Below are positions 37,181-46,860 of a stretch of 64,000 bases of DNA, one piece after another. The DNA is from JAAXIE01 sp965263155 (GTDB lineage: Bacteria > Chloroflexota > Dehalococcoidia > Lucifugimonadales > JAAXIE01), in NCBI GenBank assembly GCA_965263155.1, contig OZ253586.1, positions 2,542,001 to 2,606,000 on the forward strand, in the 5' to 3' direction. Below the pieces are notes generated by a model. It did not search any database. It was given only the letters and a program-made list of their open reading frames with translations, and had not been told where the DNA came from. Position numbers and translations under genes: made by a program. Within the stretch, counting starts at the first letter, position 1. Every line of letters begins with the position of its first letter.

Positions 37181-38067
37181 CTTTCCCTTGGCGCTTACCT
37201 GTGACGTAAGTTCGGATAGATGACCGCTGCGAAGAGGAGCATCGTCCCTGATTGAATCGTCTCCTGAATGTCGCCGGTTGTTGGGCGCAATCTTCTACCG
37301 GTTTGCCCGTGCCAGAACAACAGGTTGCTATTTGTAGTGGCGTACCTGGGTATGGCTCCGAGCATTGTCGATCAGTCCGCGGAGCCGAAATGCCTTGCAT
37401 AGGTATTTCTCCCGGAAGAAAGGCAGGCTCCCGTATCGGTGATGACGGTCGGACAGTCGGGCTGAGTGCTAGGGTAGAAGCTTTACTTCGAGATCGTAGG
37501 GCCATAGTTGAACAGGCAGCACGCCCTCGAACGATGTCTGGCCGATATTGGACCGAACAAAGCCACCCGTACCTTAATATATGCATCCGCGATGGTTGCA
37601 CCTCCTGGTAAGGAGAGGCAGATAACGCGTGTGAACCGATTATTAGAACTCTTAAATGTTGTTGCATACCAGCATACTATCGAAGAGACGATCTCCCCCG
37701 CTGCTAGACGTATACTTGCTCGTTTTGGTTCGGAAGAATATTAGCCTCTGACCTGTATGAGAGTCTTGGATGAGGGTATTGATATCCCCCAAACTGACAG
37801 AGCATATTTGTTAAGGACTAGTACAATGGAAAGGGAGTGGGTGCAAAGGCGCTGCTATATACTGCGTAGTACACCGGGGAAAGGTATTGCGCATCTACGC
37901 GACTTTGTCGTTGTCCCCAGGCATAGCTGAGACAATTCGGGGGTTTCGCGTAGGTCGACCTCTTACGTATTTGACGGAGAGGGCGCCCGGCGTCTGTCCA
38001 CATCATCCTAACTTCAAATTCCCTTAATAGGAGAATCCTTGCGCGATATCGATGTAGTCCGTTCGCT
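37181..38067. other. Decayed region between sspD and the helicase operon
   Basis: There is no intact gene in these 887 nt. A helicase C-terminal remnant lies at 37757-37930. A 37-codon frame at 37631-37744 (GTG start with GGAGAGG upstream, reading RLLELLNVVAYQHTIEETIS) may be another piece of the same lost gene or a small peptide. Nothing else is recognised. Confidence 0.5.
37757..37930 (+). pseudogene. Remnant of an SF2 helicase C-terminal domain
   Basis: The frame reads RVLDEGIDIPQTDRAYLL, then EWVQRRCYILRSTPGKGIAHLRDFVVVP. These are helicase motifs V and VI of the type seen in defence-linked DEAD/DEAH helicases, with the usual QRRGR altered to QRRCY. No N-terminal helicase motifs are found upstream. 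It is not part of the intact helicase that follows at 38068. Confidence 0.65.
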
Positions 38068-39321
38068 ATGAGTTCAACAGCGGTTTCACCTTCATACGGG
38101 CTTTACGATTATCAGCGGCAGGTGATGCTTGATACGATTGCGAGCATCGACCGTCCTCGCGGGATGATGGAGCCCTACGCTAGAGTGTTGTTGCATCTGC
38201 CTACCGGTGCCGGGAAGACTAGAATTGCGACTCATTTGGTGTGTGAGTTGCTAAATCGGGAGGACAAAGATTCATTGGTGATTTGGTTGGCATCAGGCAC
38301 GGAACTCTTGGAACAGGCCGCTGATGAATTGGTGCGTGGCTGGGGCTATTTGGGCCGTCACGAAGCCTATGTTCACCGATATTGGGGCAGCCAAGACTTA
38401 AACCTTGGCAATCTTGGTGGAGGGGTCTTGGTGGCTGGATTGGGCAAATTGCATTTTGCGGACCGGAGGCGCACTGGGACCTTGGCGGACCTGAGCCGTC
38501 GTGTCTGTGCGGTGATTTTTGACGAAGCACATCAGGCGCCTGCAGAGACGTATGCCTATGTCCTTGAACAGTTGGTAGGGCAAGGTGGAGCATTAGTGGG
38601 GCTCACAGCCACGCCGGGTCGAGGGTGGGGCTTGAGCGATGAAGATGAACGGTTGGCGGACTTATTCCAAGGCAACAGAATTGAGATCGACAGTCGTGGA
38701 CATGATAACCCGGTCTCTTATCTCGTGGCCAACGGGTATTTGGCAAGGCCTGTGTTCCGATCAATCGAATTCGAGTCCCAGGATGACCAGATTGTAGACT
38801 CGGACGTCGCCGATTATTCTTCCCGCTTTTTGGCGGCCCTAGGTGACGATAGTGGCCGCAACGACCAGATTGTAAATTTGGTTGCCTCCGAACTAAGACG
38901 ATGCGGGCGCATGATAGTATTTTGCCCTTCGGTAAAAAGCGCGGAAGACTGTCAGGAGATGGCAGGCAGCGCCGGTATACGAAGTGGTGTGGTGACGGCG
39001 CTAACCCCTTCGGATGATCGTTCGAGCGTCATCGAGGAATTTCGCCAACGGGGTGGCGATTCCATGGCCTTGTTCAACTTTGGCGTCCTTACCACTGGAT
39101 TCGATGCCCCGATGACCCGGGGAGTAGTCATAGCTCGCCCCACTCGCTCGGTGGTCTTATATTCACAGATGGTAGGAAGAGGATTGCGGGGCCCTCGGTC
39201 TGGAGGCAATCGCAACGCTTGGATATATACGGTCGTTGATACTAGCTTGCCTGGATTTCGCTCCGTGGCCGACGCATTTGGAAATTGGGAGGAATTATGG
39301 TCACAGAGGGCCAACAGTTAA
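38068..39321 (+). CDS. SF2 DEAH-box helicase, first gene of a three-gene defence module
   Basis: This is a DNA helicase or translocase of superfamily 2, 417 residues, compact and without extra domains. Motifs in order: YDYQRQVM (Q-motif-like, 13-20), Walker A PTGAGKT (45-51), DEAH (152-155), LTATPGRG, and motif VI region YSQMVGRGLRGPRSGG. There is no good ribosome site; the ATG at 38068 fits the start of the conserved domain. Its end overlaps the GHKL gene start by 25 nt. It is followed by a GHKL ATPase and a PLD nuclease, all coupled. In number, order and place beside sspABCD the trio could be the SspFGH-type effector, but I cannot confirm the family assignments. Confidence 0.85.
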   Translation: MSSTAVSPSYGLYDYQRQVMLDTIASIDRPRGMMEPYARVLLHLPTGAGKTRIATHLVCELLNREDKDSLVIWLASGTELLEQAADELVRGWGYLGRHEAYVHRYWGSQDLNLGNLGGGVLVAGLGKLHFADRRRTGTLADLSRRVCAVIFDEAHQAPAETYAYVLEQLVGQGGALVGLTATPGRGWGLSDEDERLADLFQGNRIEIDSRGHDNPVSYLVANGYLARPVFRSIEFESQDDQIVDSDVADYSSRFLAALGDDSGRNDQIVNLVASELRRCGRMIVFCPSVKSAEDCQEMAGSAGIRSGVVTALTPSDDRSSVIEEFRQRGGDSMALFNFGVLTTGFDAPMTRGVVIARPTRSVVLYSQMVGRGLRGPRSGGNRNAWIYTVVDTSLPGFRSVADAFGNWEELWSQRANS

Positions 39322-41156
39322 ATATGGACCTTTTCGATGTCGGTATGACCCTCAGGGCTTTCCGGGACAGCCGATATCAGAGCACCGCATTTGCAGTGGC
39401 TGAGTTGATCGATAACTCTGTCGACGCAGATGCCACTTTCGTTGACGTGCTGTTCGTTGAGCGTGAGGAGGTGGCGAACGAACGGTCCGTGAGTCGCCTC
39501 TCTGAAATCGCCGTGGCGGACAACGGTATAGGAATGTCGGCGAGTACCCTGGTAACCGCACTGCGATTCGGTGGTCGAGGTTCAGATTCTCGGGTTCATG
39601 GAATCCGAGGCAAATATGGGGTAGGGCTCCCGACATCGTCCCTATCGCAGTGCCGCCAAGTCGAAGTCTGGACCTGGCAAGATGGAATTAGCAAAGCCGT
39701 TCATTGTTACCTTAAGGTCGATGAGATCGAATCCGGGCGGGGCGAAGTACCGCCCTATGACACCGAGCCAGTCCCAGCCGATTGGGTTCGCGTGATGAAC
39801 CAATCGGTAACGGCCTCGGCCAGTGGCACGTTAGTGGTTTGGTCCAACCTCGATCAGGTCAACGAAAAGCGGGCCGAAACCGTAATGCGACATATGGAGC
39901 AGGAAGTAGGCCGCATTTACCGACATTTCATTGCGGACGGCTCGGTGGATCTTCAGATGTCGCGGTTCGACGCAAAAATGGACAACGCAATTGACTCACG
40001 TGAGGTTCGTCCCAACGATCCGATGTATCTGATGCCGAATTCAGCTACACCTAGTGAAGAAGGGGACCTTTGGAGTGAGATACCGATGTTCGAGGAGCGA
40101 ACAGACAGCCCGCGGTATTACCCTGTACGGTGGGAAGATAAGGAATACACTGTAACTGTCCGCTACTCTAAAGCAAAGGACGACGCGCTCAAATTGGGGC
40201 CAACGGGTCAGAGAGCAGGTAACTTGCTCCATGGCAGGCAGGCAGGGCGGAATACTGGCATATCGGTACTTAGGGAAGGCCGCGAATTAGTTAAGCTCCT
40301 TCCAATGAGAGCTCGGCATGATGAGCGTAATCGCTGGTGGGGGTGCGAGATCAGCTTCGATAGCGGCCTGGACGCTCTGTTCGGGGTGGACCACAATAAA
40401 CAGATGGCGTCGCATCTCCAGAGCATATTGGACGAATTTGCCAACAGCGACCTGCTGTCTTATCAGGAATCCGATGATGTTGAAGAGGACAATCTGTGGA
40501 AGAGGCTGTGGGAGGTTGTCCGCGATGTGAGGGATGTCACCGCTCAAATGCGTCGTGAAATTGAAGCCACATTGAAGAAGATCAGGCCAGTCATAATAAT
40601 TGGTGGAGATGGTCCGGAAACTCCTGTAGATGTAAGCGTCAGCGTGGCTACGACAGGAAGCCGGAAGGTAGAAGACGAAGGAGAACTTGGACCGACCAGT
40701 ACTACTGAGAGCGCCAAACAGCTTGATGACGAGTCCAAGATAGCCGTTCACACGGGTGAATTGATAGAATCGGGGGTCGATGCCGAGACCGCTGCAAGGT
40801 TGGCCAAAGTCATGGTCGAGCGCGGCGACCGCTACGCGTTCGTCTCAGATGCCGTTCCTGGATCGCACATGTTCAGCGTCAAGAGCCGAGAAGGGGTGAT
40901 CTATGTCACGTTGAACATCGACCACCCGGCGTACGAAGTCTTACGAGAGTTAGAGGAATCGCTGCTGGAAATGGAAGATTCTGGCGAGCTTTCTAATGCG
41001 TGCGTAGCTCTCAGATTACTCCTCCTTTCCTGGGCATCTGCGGAGGACCAGTATCACGATCGGGATCAGCGCAGGAGAGTGCAAGACGTCGCCGGGGTAT
41101 GGGGACGTTATGCGGCTACTTTCTTCGATGTGGAGTTGGCTCAACGGGGGCAGTGA
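39297..41156 (+). CDS. GHKL ATPase (Hsp90/MutL/MORC-like), second gene of the module
   Basis: This is an ATP-dependent clamp or gate protein with a Bergerat ATP-binding fold. The N-box is AELIDNSVDAD (35-45), G1 is DNGIGM (75-80), and G2 is GIRGKYGVGLP (102-112). The rest of its 619 residues has a mixed middle domain and a helical, acidic C-terminus, with a run of Glu/Asp/Ser around 460-490. The ATG at 39297 has GGGAGGA upstream and lies inside the helicase end. Its TGA overlaps the next ATG (TGATG). The overall plan resembles MORC or type II topoisomerase-like ATPases paired with nucleases in defence islands. Confidence 0.8.
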   Translation: MVTEGQQLNMDLFDVGMTLRAFRDSRYQSTAFAVAELIDNSVDADATFVDVLFVEREEVANERSVSRLSEIAVADNGIGMSASTLVTALRFGGRGSDSRVHGIRGKYGVGLPTSSLSQCRQVEVWTWQDGISKAVHCYLKVDEIESGRGEVPPYDTEPVPADWVRVMNQSVTASASGTLVVWSNLDQVNEKRAETVMRHMEQEVGRIYRHFIADGSVDLQMSRFDAKMDNAIDSREVRPNDPMYLMPNSATPSEEGDLWSEIPMFEERTDSPRYYPVRWEDKEYTVTVRYSKAKDDALKLGPTGQRAGNLLHGRQAGRNTGISVLREGRELVKLLPMRARHDERNRWWGCEISFDSGLDALFGVDHNKQMASHLQSILDEFANSDLLSYQESDDVEEDNLWKRLWEVVRDVRDVTAQMRREIEATLKKIRPVIIIGGDGPETPVDVSVSVATTGSRKVEDEGELGPTSTTESAKQLDDESKIAVHTGELIESGVDAETAARLAKVMVERGDRYAFVSDAVPGSHMFSVKSREGVIYVTLNIDHPAYEVLRELEESLLEMEDSGELSNACVALRLLLLSWASAEDQYHDRDQRRRVQDVAGVWGRYAATFFDVELAQRGQ

Positions 41157-42004
41157 TGACGGAAATCGGCAGGCCTTGGGATTTAGTAGAGGCCTATGCG
41201 GTCGATAGCCAGGATGTTTTCGTCGCTGCGCCTTATATCAAGCGGGAAACATTGGCCCCGTTGTTGGACTTAGTAAACCGGGACGCTAAGTTGGTTTGTG
41301 TTTCCCGATGGCGGCGAAAGGAAATAGCCTTGGGAGTTTCGGACCGAGAATGCCGGGAATTGGTGGTCGAACGTGGCGGAGAATTCCGGCTCCACCAGGC
41401 TTTGCATGCGAAGTACTATCGTTTTGGGAATGTAGTGCTAACCGGGTCGGCCAATCTGACCGGCGCTGGCATGGGTTATTCCCCGTGGCCTAATTTGGAA
41501 ATTTTGTGCCCCCCTTGGGCCGGTTTTGACTGGGGGCATCTTGAGGCACGACTTCTGTCCGAGTCTTACTTACTAGGCGATTCCGAGTACCTCCGATGGC
41601 AGCAAATTGAGATAACTGGACGAATGCTTGGCTTTGCTATAAGAGGGGAAGGTCCATCAGAATCCGAACCTGTTGGATGGCAGCCTAGGACCCGCGAACC
41701 GAATAATTTGTGGTTGGCATATCGCGGGTCGGAGCAAGATATCCCCGGGGATGACGAGAGACGAGTTGCTTTGGCTGATCTCGACGAGGTCGGTCTGCCG
41801 CCCGGTCTTGAGCGGCAAGACTTTGACAATTGGATTGTAGGAGCACTCCTCGAATCCGCGTGGGTAGGGCGTATTCGTAGCTTGTGGGCAAGGGATAGAA
41901 TGGAGGTTCGTGCTTTGCTTGAAAATGAGTGGGGAATGGACCCTTCATCAGTTGAACGGGCCCGTCAGACCTTGGAGGCGTGGGTCCAACGTTATTTCCT
42001 TTAG
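41156..42004 (+). CDS. PLD-family nuclease, third gene of the module
   Basis: This is a probable DNA nuclease with a phospholipase D-like active site. LHAKYYRFG (His84, Lys86) followed by VVLTGSANLTGAG (Ser98, Asn100) is one HKD-type half-site, so the active enzyme would be a dimer. It has 282 residues. The N-terminus has VFVAAPYIKRETLAPLL, typical of PLDc_N proteins. The start overlaps the GHKL stop as TGATG, so the three genes are translated together. A longer frame from 41000 is an artefact that runs through the GHKL gene. Confidence 0.85.
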   Translation: MTEIGRPWDLVEAYAVDSQDVFVAAPYIKRETLAPLLDLVNRDAKLVCVSRWRRKEIALGVSDRECRELVVERGGEFRLHQALHAKYYRFGNVVLTGSANLTGAGMGYSPWPNLEILCPPWAGFDWGHLEARLLSESYLLGDSEYLRWQQIEITGRMLGFAIRGEGPSESEPVGWQPRTREPNNLWLAYRGSEQDIPGDDERRVALADLDEVGLPPGLERQDFDNWIVGALLESAWVGRIRSLWARDRMEVRALLENEWGMDPSSVERARQTLEAWVQRYFL

Positions 42005-42409
42005 ATGAAACCATAACCCTTCCTGCTGAGTGTAATAATAAAAGCGATCGGTGTTCCTTCTAAATATCCCATGGCACGCTGACCTCAAAGCTTCCTTAGC
42101 AAAGTGCTTCTGTTCTAACGCTTGGGGTGAGGATGTGAGCGACTGCGACCGACTGTACATCATAGATTTACCTGGAGACTAGCCTGCACCGTGTCTCCCA
42201 ATTCCACCACACGAAATTTTGCCAGGTTCCAACAAACCCTTATTCTCCCAAATCAAAAGGTTGCCAAAAGGCTCGTTGGCATTGGTCAACAGAGGAGGTC
42301 GTAAGGAACGTACTATGAGCGAAATGCATTAAAAGAGGCGCAAGCAGTCGATAGGGAACAAGGTCATCGAAACGACGCACGGCGCATTCTGCAACGAGTT
42401 GTCCTAGCT

Positions 42410-45400
42410 TTGGACAGCCAGCTATCATCCGGAGTTCGCTGGCCCTTCGAACTCCTCCAGAACGCCCATGATTTCGGTGCACGGGATGGTGACGATCTCG
42501 TTGAAATCGAGTTTTGCCAGCATAACGCACACCTGGTTGTTTCCCACAACGGAAGGATATTCAGCATTCCGGAACTCAAGGCGCTGTTGTCAGGCGGTTC
42601 GAGCAAGGAATTCGATGGAGGCGATACGACCGGCCGGTTCGGCACAGGGTTCCTGGTGACCCATGCCATATCGTCGCGGGTTGACGTAGATGGGATCCTG
42701 CAGACGGCAGACGGACAAATCGAAACCTTCCGGATTGAGCTGAACCGGCCACCGGACGAAGCCCAAATTCTGAGGAACATTGAACTCACCGATGAAGCGT
42801 TCGGAGCCGCCAAGCCCGCACCCGGCACACTGAACATTCCAACGGCATCTTTCACCTATCACAACGCCAACCCCGAGGTAGTTCGGGTGGGTTTGGACCG
42901 CTTAGAGCAGACTATTCCCTACCTTTACGGGACTTGCGACAACCTCGGAGAGGTACGAATCCGGCGTCCGGAAAGGACAGTTGTTTTCAAGCGAAAGCCG
43001 CCGCCCGGCACCGAATTCAAGAACATTGACGGGTTTTTGCTCAAAGAAGCCATCGTCACGGCTTCCGAGGGCTCTGTCACCAGACAATTCGCAGCCGTCA
43101 GCATAGTTGCCCAGGCGAAAACAGGCATGGACGGCATCGCAGGTGACGAAGATGCCTCCGCAGGGTTGCTGTTGATCTTGGAGCAAGATGACGACCAAGA
43201 AGACAGCATAGTATTCCCGGCACCGGGTTTCCCCAGGATCTTCGTCCAATTCCCAATCAATGAAACGGGGGCTTTGCCTTTCAACACTGTATTCGAAAGC
43301 AGGTTCAACCCAAAACAGGAGCGGGACGGGATTACCATGAACCCCCATGACAGGGGACTGCTGAAGGCAGCGTTGTCAGCGTTTCCTTCCATGGTGGAGT
43401 ATGCCGTGCGTTCCGGTTGGAAGAACGCTCATGGACTCGCTCTCATCGACGTACCGAACCAGGCCCTCGGGGGGGAAACCGCAGCGTCGGAGGAACTAGC
43501 TTGGTGGAAGGAAGTAATAGGAGAAGTTGCCACGGCAACGGCCTCGAAACCAATCATATCCACGGGCACAGGGCACCTTCCAGCAATTTCCGATGATGAG
43601 GAGTTCGTCTCGTTTCTCGTTCCTGCCGCCGGTGAAGCTGAACAATTCCCGGTCAATTACGATAGATTGTACGACCTGGCGGGACGGGTTACTAATATTC
43701 ACCTGCCTGACAAGGCGGTGGCGGGAGAGTGGGAGGCAATAGCAAGGCGGTGGTCTGAGATCGGATTACCCGTCAATCGGGTGGGGCTGAGGGAACTGGT
43801 GGAATGGGTTAAGACGGGCTGTCGAACAATTTCGGATCTCCCCATTGCCGGAGAGCCTTTCGAGTGGCTCGCTGACCTGCTTCTGCTTATCTCCGACCTT
43901 CCTGAAGCAATAAACAAGAGACAGTTTCTTAATGGGATGGTACCGGACCAGCATTCACAACTGCGAGCCGCGAGCGACCTTCGTTTCGATGGCGGGATCG
44001 CGGAAGACATGAAGGACATAGCCGATACGGCAGGCCTGGACCTTCGCTCCAAACTGCTGCACGCCCGTCTCGTTGAGGTCCTTGGCTCCCCCGGGTACGA
44101 ATCAGCGAAAACCCTTGCTGAAGAAACCCTTGGGCAGCCGTATCCTGAATCTGAGGCGGTGGAGGCCGTACTCGACAGGTTGGATGAGCGGCTGCCGGAT
44201 GACAACCCAATATCATCACCCGATGGGCCGTCTCCCCTGCATACATCTGCCCGGCTAGTTGTGTTCCTGGCGCCGGATGAGGAAAACACCGGTCTCCTTC
44301 GAAGGTGTCCCCTCCTAACGGCCGAGGACGAGATCGTCCGCCTGGCAAACAACCTGCAGATTCTCGCTCCGGTATCGCACTGGCACGATTCGTCCAGGCC
44401 CTACAAGGACCTCTACACCCAAAACCGTGTGCTGTCCGACAGATACACGGACGATTCGGAATTGAACGCGGCCCTGGTGCTCCTGATCGAGCGGTCGCTG
44501 GCGTTGCCCGGGCCTTTCTTCAGGGGCCGGCGGTCTTCGCCGGTGGACGGTCCGCTGCTTAAAGAGATCGCCCCCGACTGTCCGGTGGACAGGGTCCCCT
44601 ATAGATTGCATGAGTTCGGGCAGATCGCGTTCCTTGCCAACGAGCTGGTCCCCCGCTGTGGTAACGACCAGGGGCTTGCGGAACTGCTGTTGGGTTTCGT
44701 GGTAAATGTGGCCGCCAGGGAAGACCCGGAGTGGCACAATACCTGGTCTACCACGTTCAGGCCACGCGACGGCGAGGAAGTGCAATTTCAGACATACAAT
44801 TCGACATGGCCTTTTGAGCTTAAAGTCCGGTCCTGGCTTCCGGTTGTCGACGAAGAAGGGAAGATAGTGGGTCAGGTTCCGGCCAACGAAACCAATCTGA
44901 AGCCTCTGCTTGGCGACCAGTGGTTGCAGGGCAACCCTCCCGGTATAGACCTGTTGCACCGGGCGTTCGGATTTCGGCAACTCACGCTGATGCTGGAAAA
45001 CATGGACAAGAGTGTTGAGCGGGACCTGGTTCAACTGCTTCAGGACCCTGACCTGGTAAAGTCCGCAGTAGCAAACCTGGATCTCGTCAAAGCGACGGTT
45101 TCAAATCCGGACGTCGCCAGAATGCTTTTCGAAGCGGAAGCTGAGGAAATCCAGGAAATCCGGGAGGAACTTGACAAGAAGAAGCACCAGATTGAGATGC
45201 GGAACCGGAACAACAACTTTGGGCACGCAGTCCAGGAAGCGGTAAAAAAAGCGGTGGAAGCCCTGGGCCTGAGGCTGGAACTTGTGGACTGGGGATACGA
45301 CTACGAAGTGTTTCCGGACGGGGCCTCGTTCACCTTCGAGGTTGGGAGCTATTTCCTGGAGGTAAAGGCCACGACCACCCGAGATGTCCGTTTGACCCCG

Positions 45401-45700
45401 ACACAAGCCAACAAGGCTTGGCGGGAGCCGAAACGATTCGTTCTGTGCGTCGTCGACCTTTACGGCCAGCAAATCAAAGAGGCTTGGGAACCTGCGGACA
45501 TCGTGCCCTGGGCCAGAATCGTCACCAAGATCGGAGGGGAATTCGAGGAGATCCATAAAGGTGTCACAAGCTTCTCTGACACCGCCAAACCCGTTCACCT
45601 GCGCAATGAAGAAATGCTTCGTTACGGAGTTTCCGTGAACTTGTGGAGCCAGGGAGTTTCCATCGATGAATGGGTGCGTTCATTGTTGGGATCACCATGA
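42410..45700 (+). CDS. Sacsin-like GHKL ATPase fused to a DUF3883 nuclease-like domain
   Basis: This large (about 1,100 residues) defence-type protein begins with a GHKL domain: WPFELLQNAHDFGA (N-box), a G1 region altered to VVSHNGR, and GRFGTGFLVTHA (G2), the pattern of sacsin N-terminal ATP-binding proteins. The C-terminus (about 940-1060) has VDWGYDYEVF, FEVGSYFLEVKATTT and PTQANKAW, matching the DUF3883 / PD-(D/E)XK-like core with Glu and Lys as candidate catalytic residues. The TTG at 42410 is too late: in-frame coding (ARRILQRVVLALDSQ) continues upstream to about 42305, where no standard start is visible. A coiled coil precedes the nuclease domain. It stands alone. Confidence 0.8.
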   Translation: MDSQLSSGVRWPFELLQNAHDFGARDGDDLVEIEFCQHNAHLVVSHNGRIFSIPELKALLSGGSSKEFDGGDTTGRFGTGFLVTHAISSRVDVDGILQTADGQIETFRIELNRPPDEAQILRNIELTDEAFGAAKPAPGTLNIPTASFTYHNANPEVVRVGLDRLEQTIPYLYGTCDNLGEVRIRRPERTVVFKRKPPPGTEFKNIDGFLLKEAIVTASEGSVTRQFAAVSIVAQAKTGMDGIAGDEDASAGLLLILEQDDDQEDSIVFPAPGFPRIFVQFPINETGALPFNTVFESRFNPKQERDGITMNPHDRGLLKAALSAFPSMVEYAVRSGWKNAHGLALIDVPNQALGGETAASEELAWWKEVIGEVATATASKPIISTGTGHLPAISDDEEFVSFLVPAAGEAEQFPVNYDRLYDLAGRVTNIHLPDKAVAGEWEAIARRWSEIGLPVNRVGLRELVEWVKTGCRTISDLPIAGEPFEWLADLLLLISDLPEAINKRQFLNGMVPDQHSQLRAASDLRFDGGIAEDMKDIADTAGLDLRSKLLHARLVEVLGSPGYESAKTLAEETLGQPYPESEAVEAVLDRLDERLPDDNPISSPDGPSPLHTSARLVVFLAPDEENTGLLRRCPLLTAEDEIVRLANNLQILAPVSHWHDSSRPYKDLYTQNRVLSDRYTDDSELNAALVLLIERSLALPGPFFRGRRSSPVDGPLLKEIAPDCPVDRVPYRLHEFGQIAFLANELVPRCGNDQGLAELLLGFVVNVAAREDPEWHNTWSTTFRPRDGEEVQFQTYNSTWPFELKVRSWLPVVDEEGKIVGQVPANETNLKPLLGDQWLQGNPPGIDLLHRAFGFRQLTLMLENMDKSVERDLVQLLQDPDLVKSAVANLDLVKATVSNPDVARMLFEAEAEEIQEIREELDKKKHQIEMRNRNNNFGHAVQEAVKKAVEALGLRLELVDWGYDYEVFPDGASFTFEVGSYFLEVKATTTRDVRLTPTQANKAWREPKRFVLCVVDLYGQQIKEAWEPADIVPWARIVTKIGGEFEEIHKGVTSFSDTAKPVHLRNEEMLRYGVSVNLWSQGVSIDEWVRSLLGSP

Positions 45701-46016
45701 ACCGGGGCCAATTCGCGCAGGCGGTGCAGAAGGCTGTGATGACCTCAGCCTGCTTGGACACGGTAATGCGCCTCAGCAGGATGGTGCCGTCCCTTGGGGT
45801 GTCATGCTGGTAGAGGGTGACCGTGGGGTCCCGCTTCTCCTCCTCGGTGGCGGGCCGGTAGAAGTGGGGCTGCCCTGAGGAGATGAGGTGCTTTGAGCCG
45901 TCGTGGGGGCAGTAGCGACACGTCTCACCGTCCGGGGAGAAGAGCCGCCATGCCAAGCCGTTCCGTTCCCTGCGGCGCTTGTTCTTGCCGGTGCCGGGCT
46001 TGAGGGTCTTATCCAT
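45564..46016 (-). CDS. Accessory-element protein with a junction-altered C-terminus
   Basis: I do not recognise the family. The 150-residue frame starts at an ATG (46016) with GGAGG upstream and overlaps the preceding gene by 8 nt. The N-terminal ~110 residues look real: basic start KNKRRRERNG, then CRYCPHDG, SGQPHFYRPATEEEKRDPTVT and AFCTACANW, where two CxxC pairs suggest zinc binding. The last ~40 residues are antisense to the 3' end of the DUF3883 gene and look foreign. So the original 3' end was probably lost where the two blocks of DNA were joined at about 45,700. Confidence 0.55.
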   Translation of the reverse strand: MDKTLKPGTGKNKRRRERNGLAWRLFSPDGETCRYCPHDGSKHLISSGQPHFYRPATEEEKRDPTVTLYQHDTPRDGTILLRRITVSKQAEVITAFCTACANWPRFMVIPTMNAPIHRWKLPGSTSSRKLRNEAFLHCAGERVWRCQRSL

Positions 46017-46701
46017 GGAATGCCTCCTTCTCTTGGTCTGAGGTTGATGCTTCTTCTTCAGGTAGGGTGAGCCGGTCCGAGGCCACGGCTTGGGAGAGGT
46101 CCTCCCTGAGCCACTCTGCGTTGGGGGTGCAGCGGTAGGCGGTGATGCCCACCGACTGGAAGGGGACGATGGTGCCGTTGCGTAGGCCCTTCCTCCATAG
46201 CCAGTCGGCCCAGGAGTGGTGCAGGGGAAGGGGGCTGCGCCTATCCAAGAACCTGTGGTGTAACGCGGGGGCCTCCTCCTCGCTCTTGGCCAGGAGGAGG
46301 AAGGGGCCGTGGTCCGAGGCGTACTCCGCCCACTTGGTGTAGACCAGGGCGTGGTAGCCACCTGAGACCGAGAGCCTGGCGATCTTGGTGGTCCAGGTGC
46401 CCAGGGTCTCGTGGGGTATCGCGCAGCGTAGGTAGTTGCCGGATAGGGCCATGCCGTCGGCCCCCTGTATGAGGTGGGCCGCCTCCGGAGGCTGCTTGAG
46501 CAGGGAGGCCCAGATGGCCTTGAGGGCGGTCTGGGAGCCGACCATGGAGAGAAACCAGAGGGTCTCGGCGTCCTTGTCTATGGCGAAGGCGTCGGCAGTG
46601 GCGGAGAAGCCACCGGCGCTGATGGTGTAGAGGTCCTGCCCCGCATTAGACGCGAGGTCTGCCTCTTGGGGCGTGTCGAGCACCTGATGGGTTGTGGGCA
46701 T
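46009..46701 (-). CDS. Hypothetical protein of a plasmid/ICE-like cluster
   Basis: This 230-residue protein is of unknown family. The ATG at 46701 follows AAAGGAGA. The sequence looks like a soluble mixed alpha/beta protein (DLYTISAGGFSATADAFAIDKDAETLWFLSMVG, GYHALVYTKWAEYASDHGPFLLL) with an acidic C-terminal tail. It lies on the minus strand after radC and ssb and overlaps the next gene, so it belongs to the same mobile-element-like operon. Confidence 0.7.
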   Translation of the reverse strand: MPTTHQVLDTPQEADLASNAGQDLYTISAGGFSATADAFAIDKDAETLWFLSMVGSQTALKAIWASLLKQPPEAAHLIQGADGMALSGNYLRCAIPHETLGTWTTKIARLSVSGGYHALVYTKWAEYASDHGPFLLLAKSEEEAPALHHRFLDRRSPLPLHHSWADWLWRKGLRNGTIVPFQSVGITAYRCTPNAEWLREDLSQAVASDRLTLPEEEASTSDQEKEAFHG

Positions 46702-46860
46702 GGGCTGTCTCCTTTCCGGTATTGAGTTCAAGCAACTGGGATCTCATATTGTGGGCAGAGGGAAGGCCTTGTGGTAGGCTCCGGTGGGGTCGACACGGGT
46801 TATGGGCGGTAGCGAACTCCTCGCTTCGGTCCTGGCGGCGTCGTAGTTCGATGGGAGGCG

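Noticed and set aside
41000..41155. A longer PLD-nuclease start at 41000
   Set aside because: The extra residues are an out-of-frame reading of the GHKL gene; the TGATG overlap at 41154-41158 gives a natural start.
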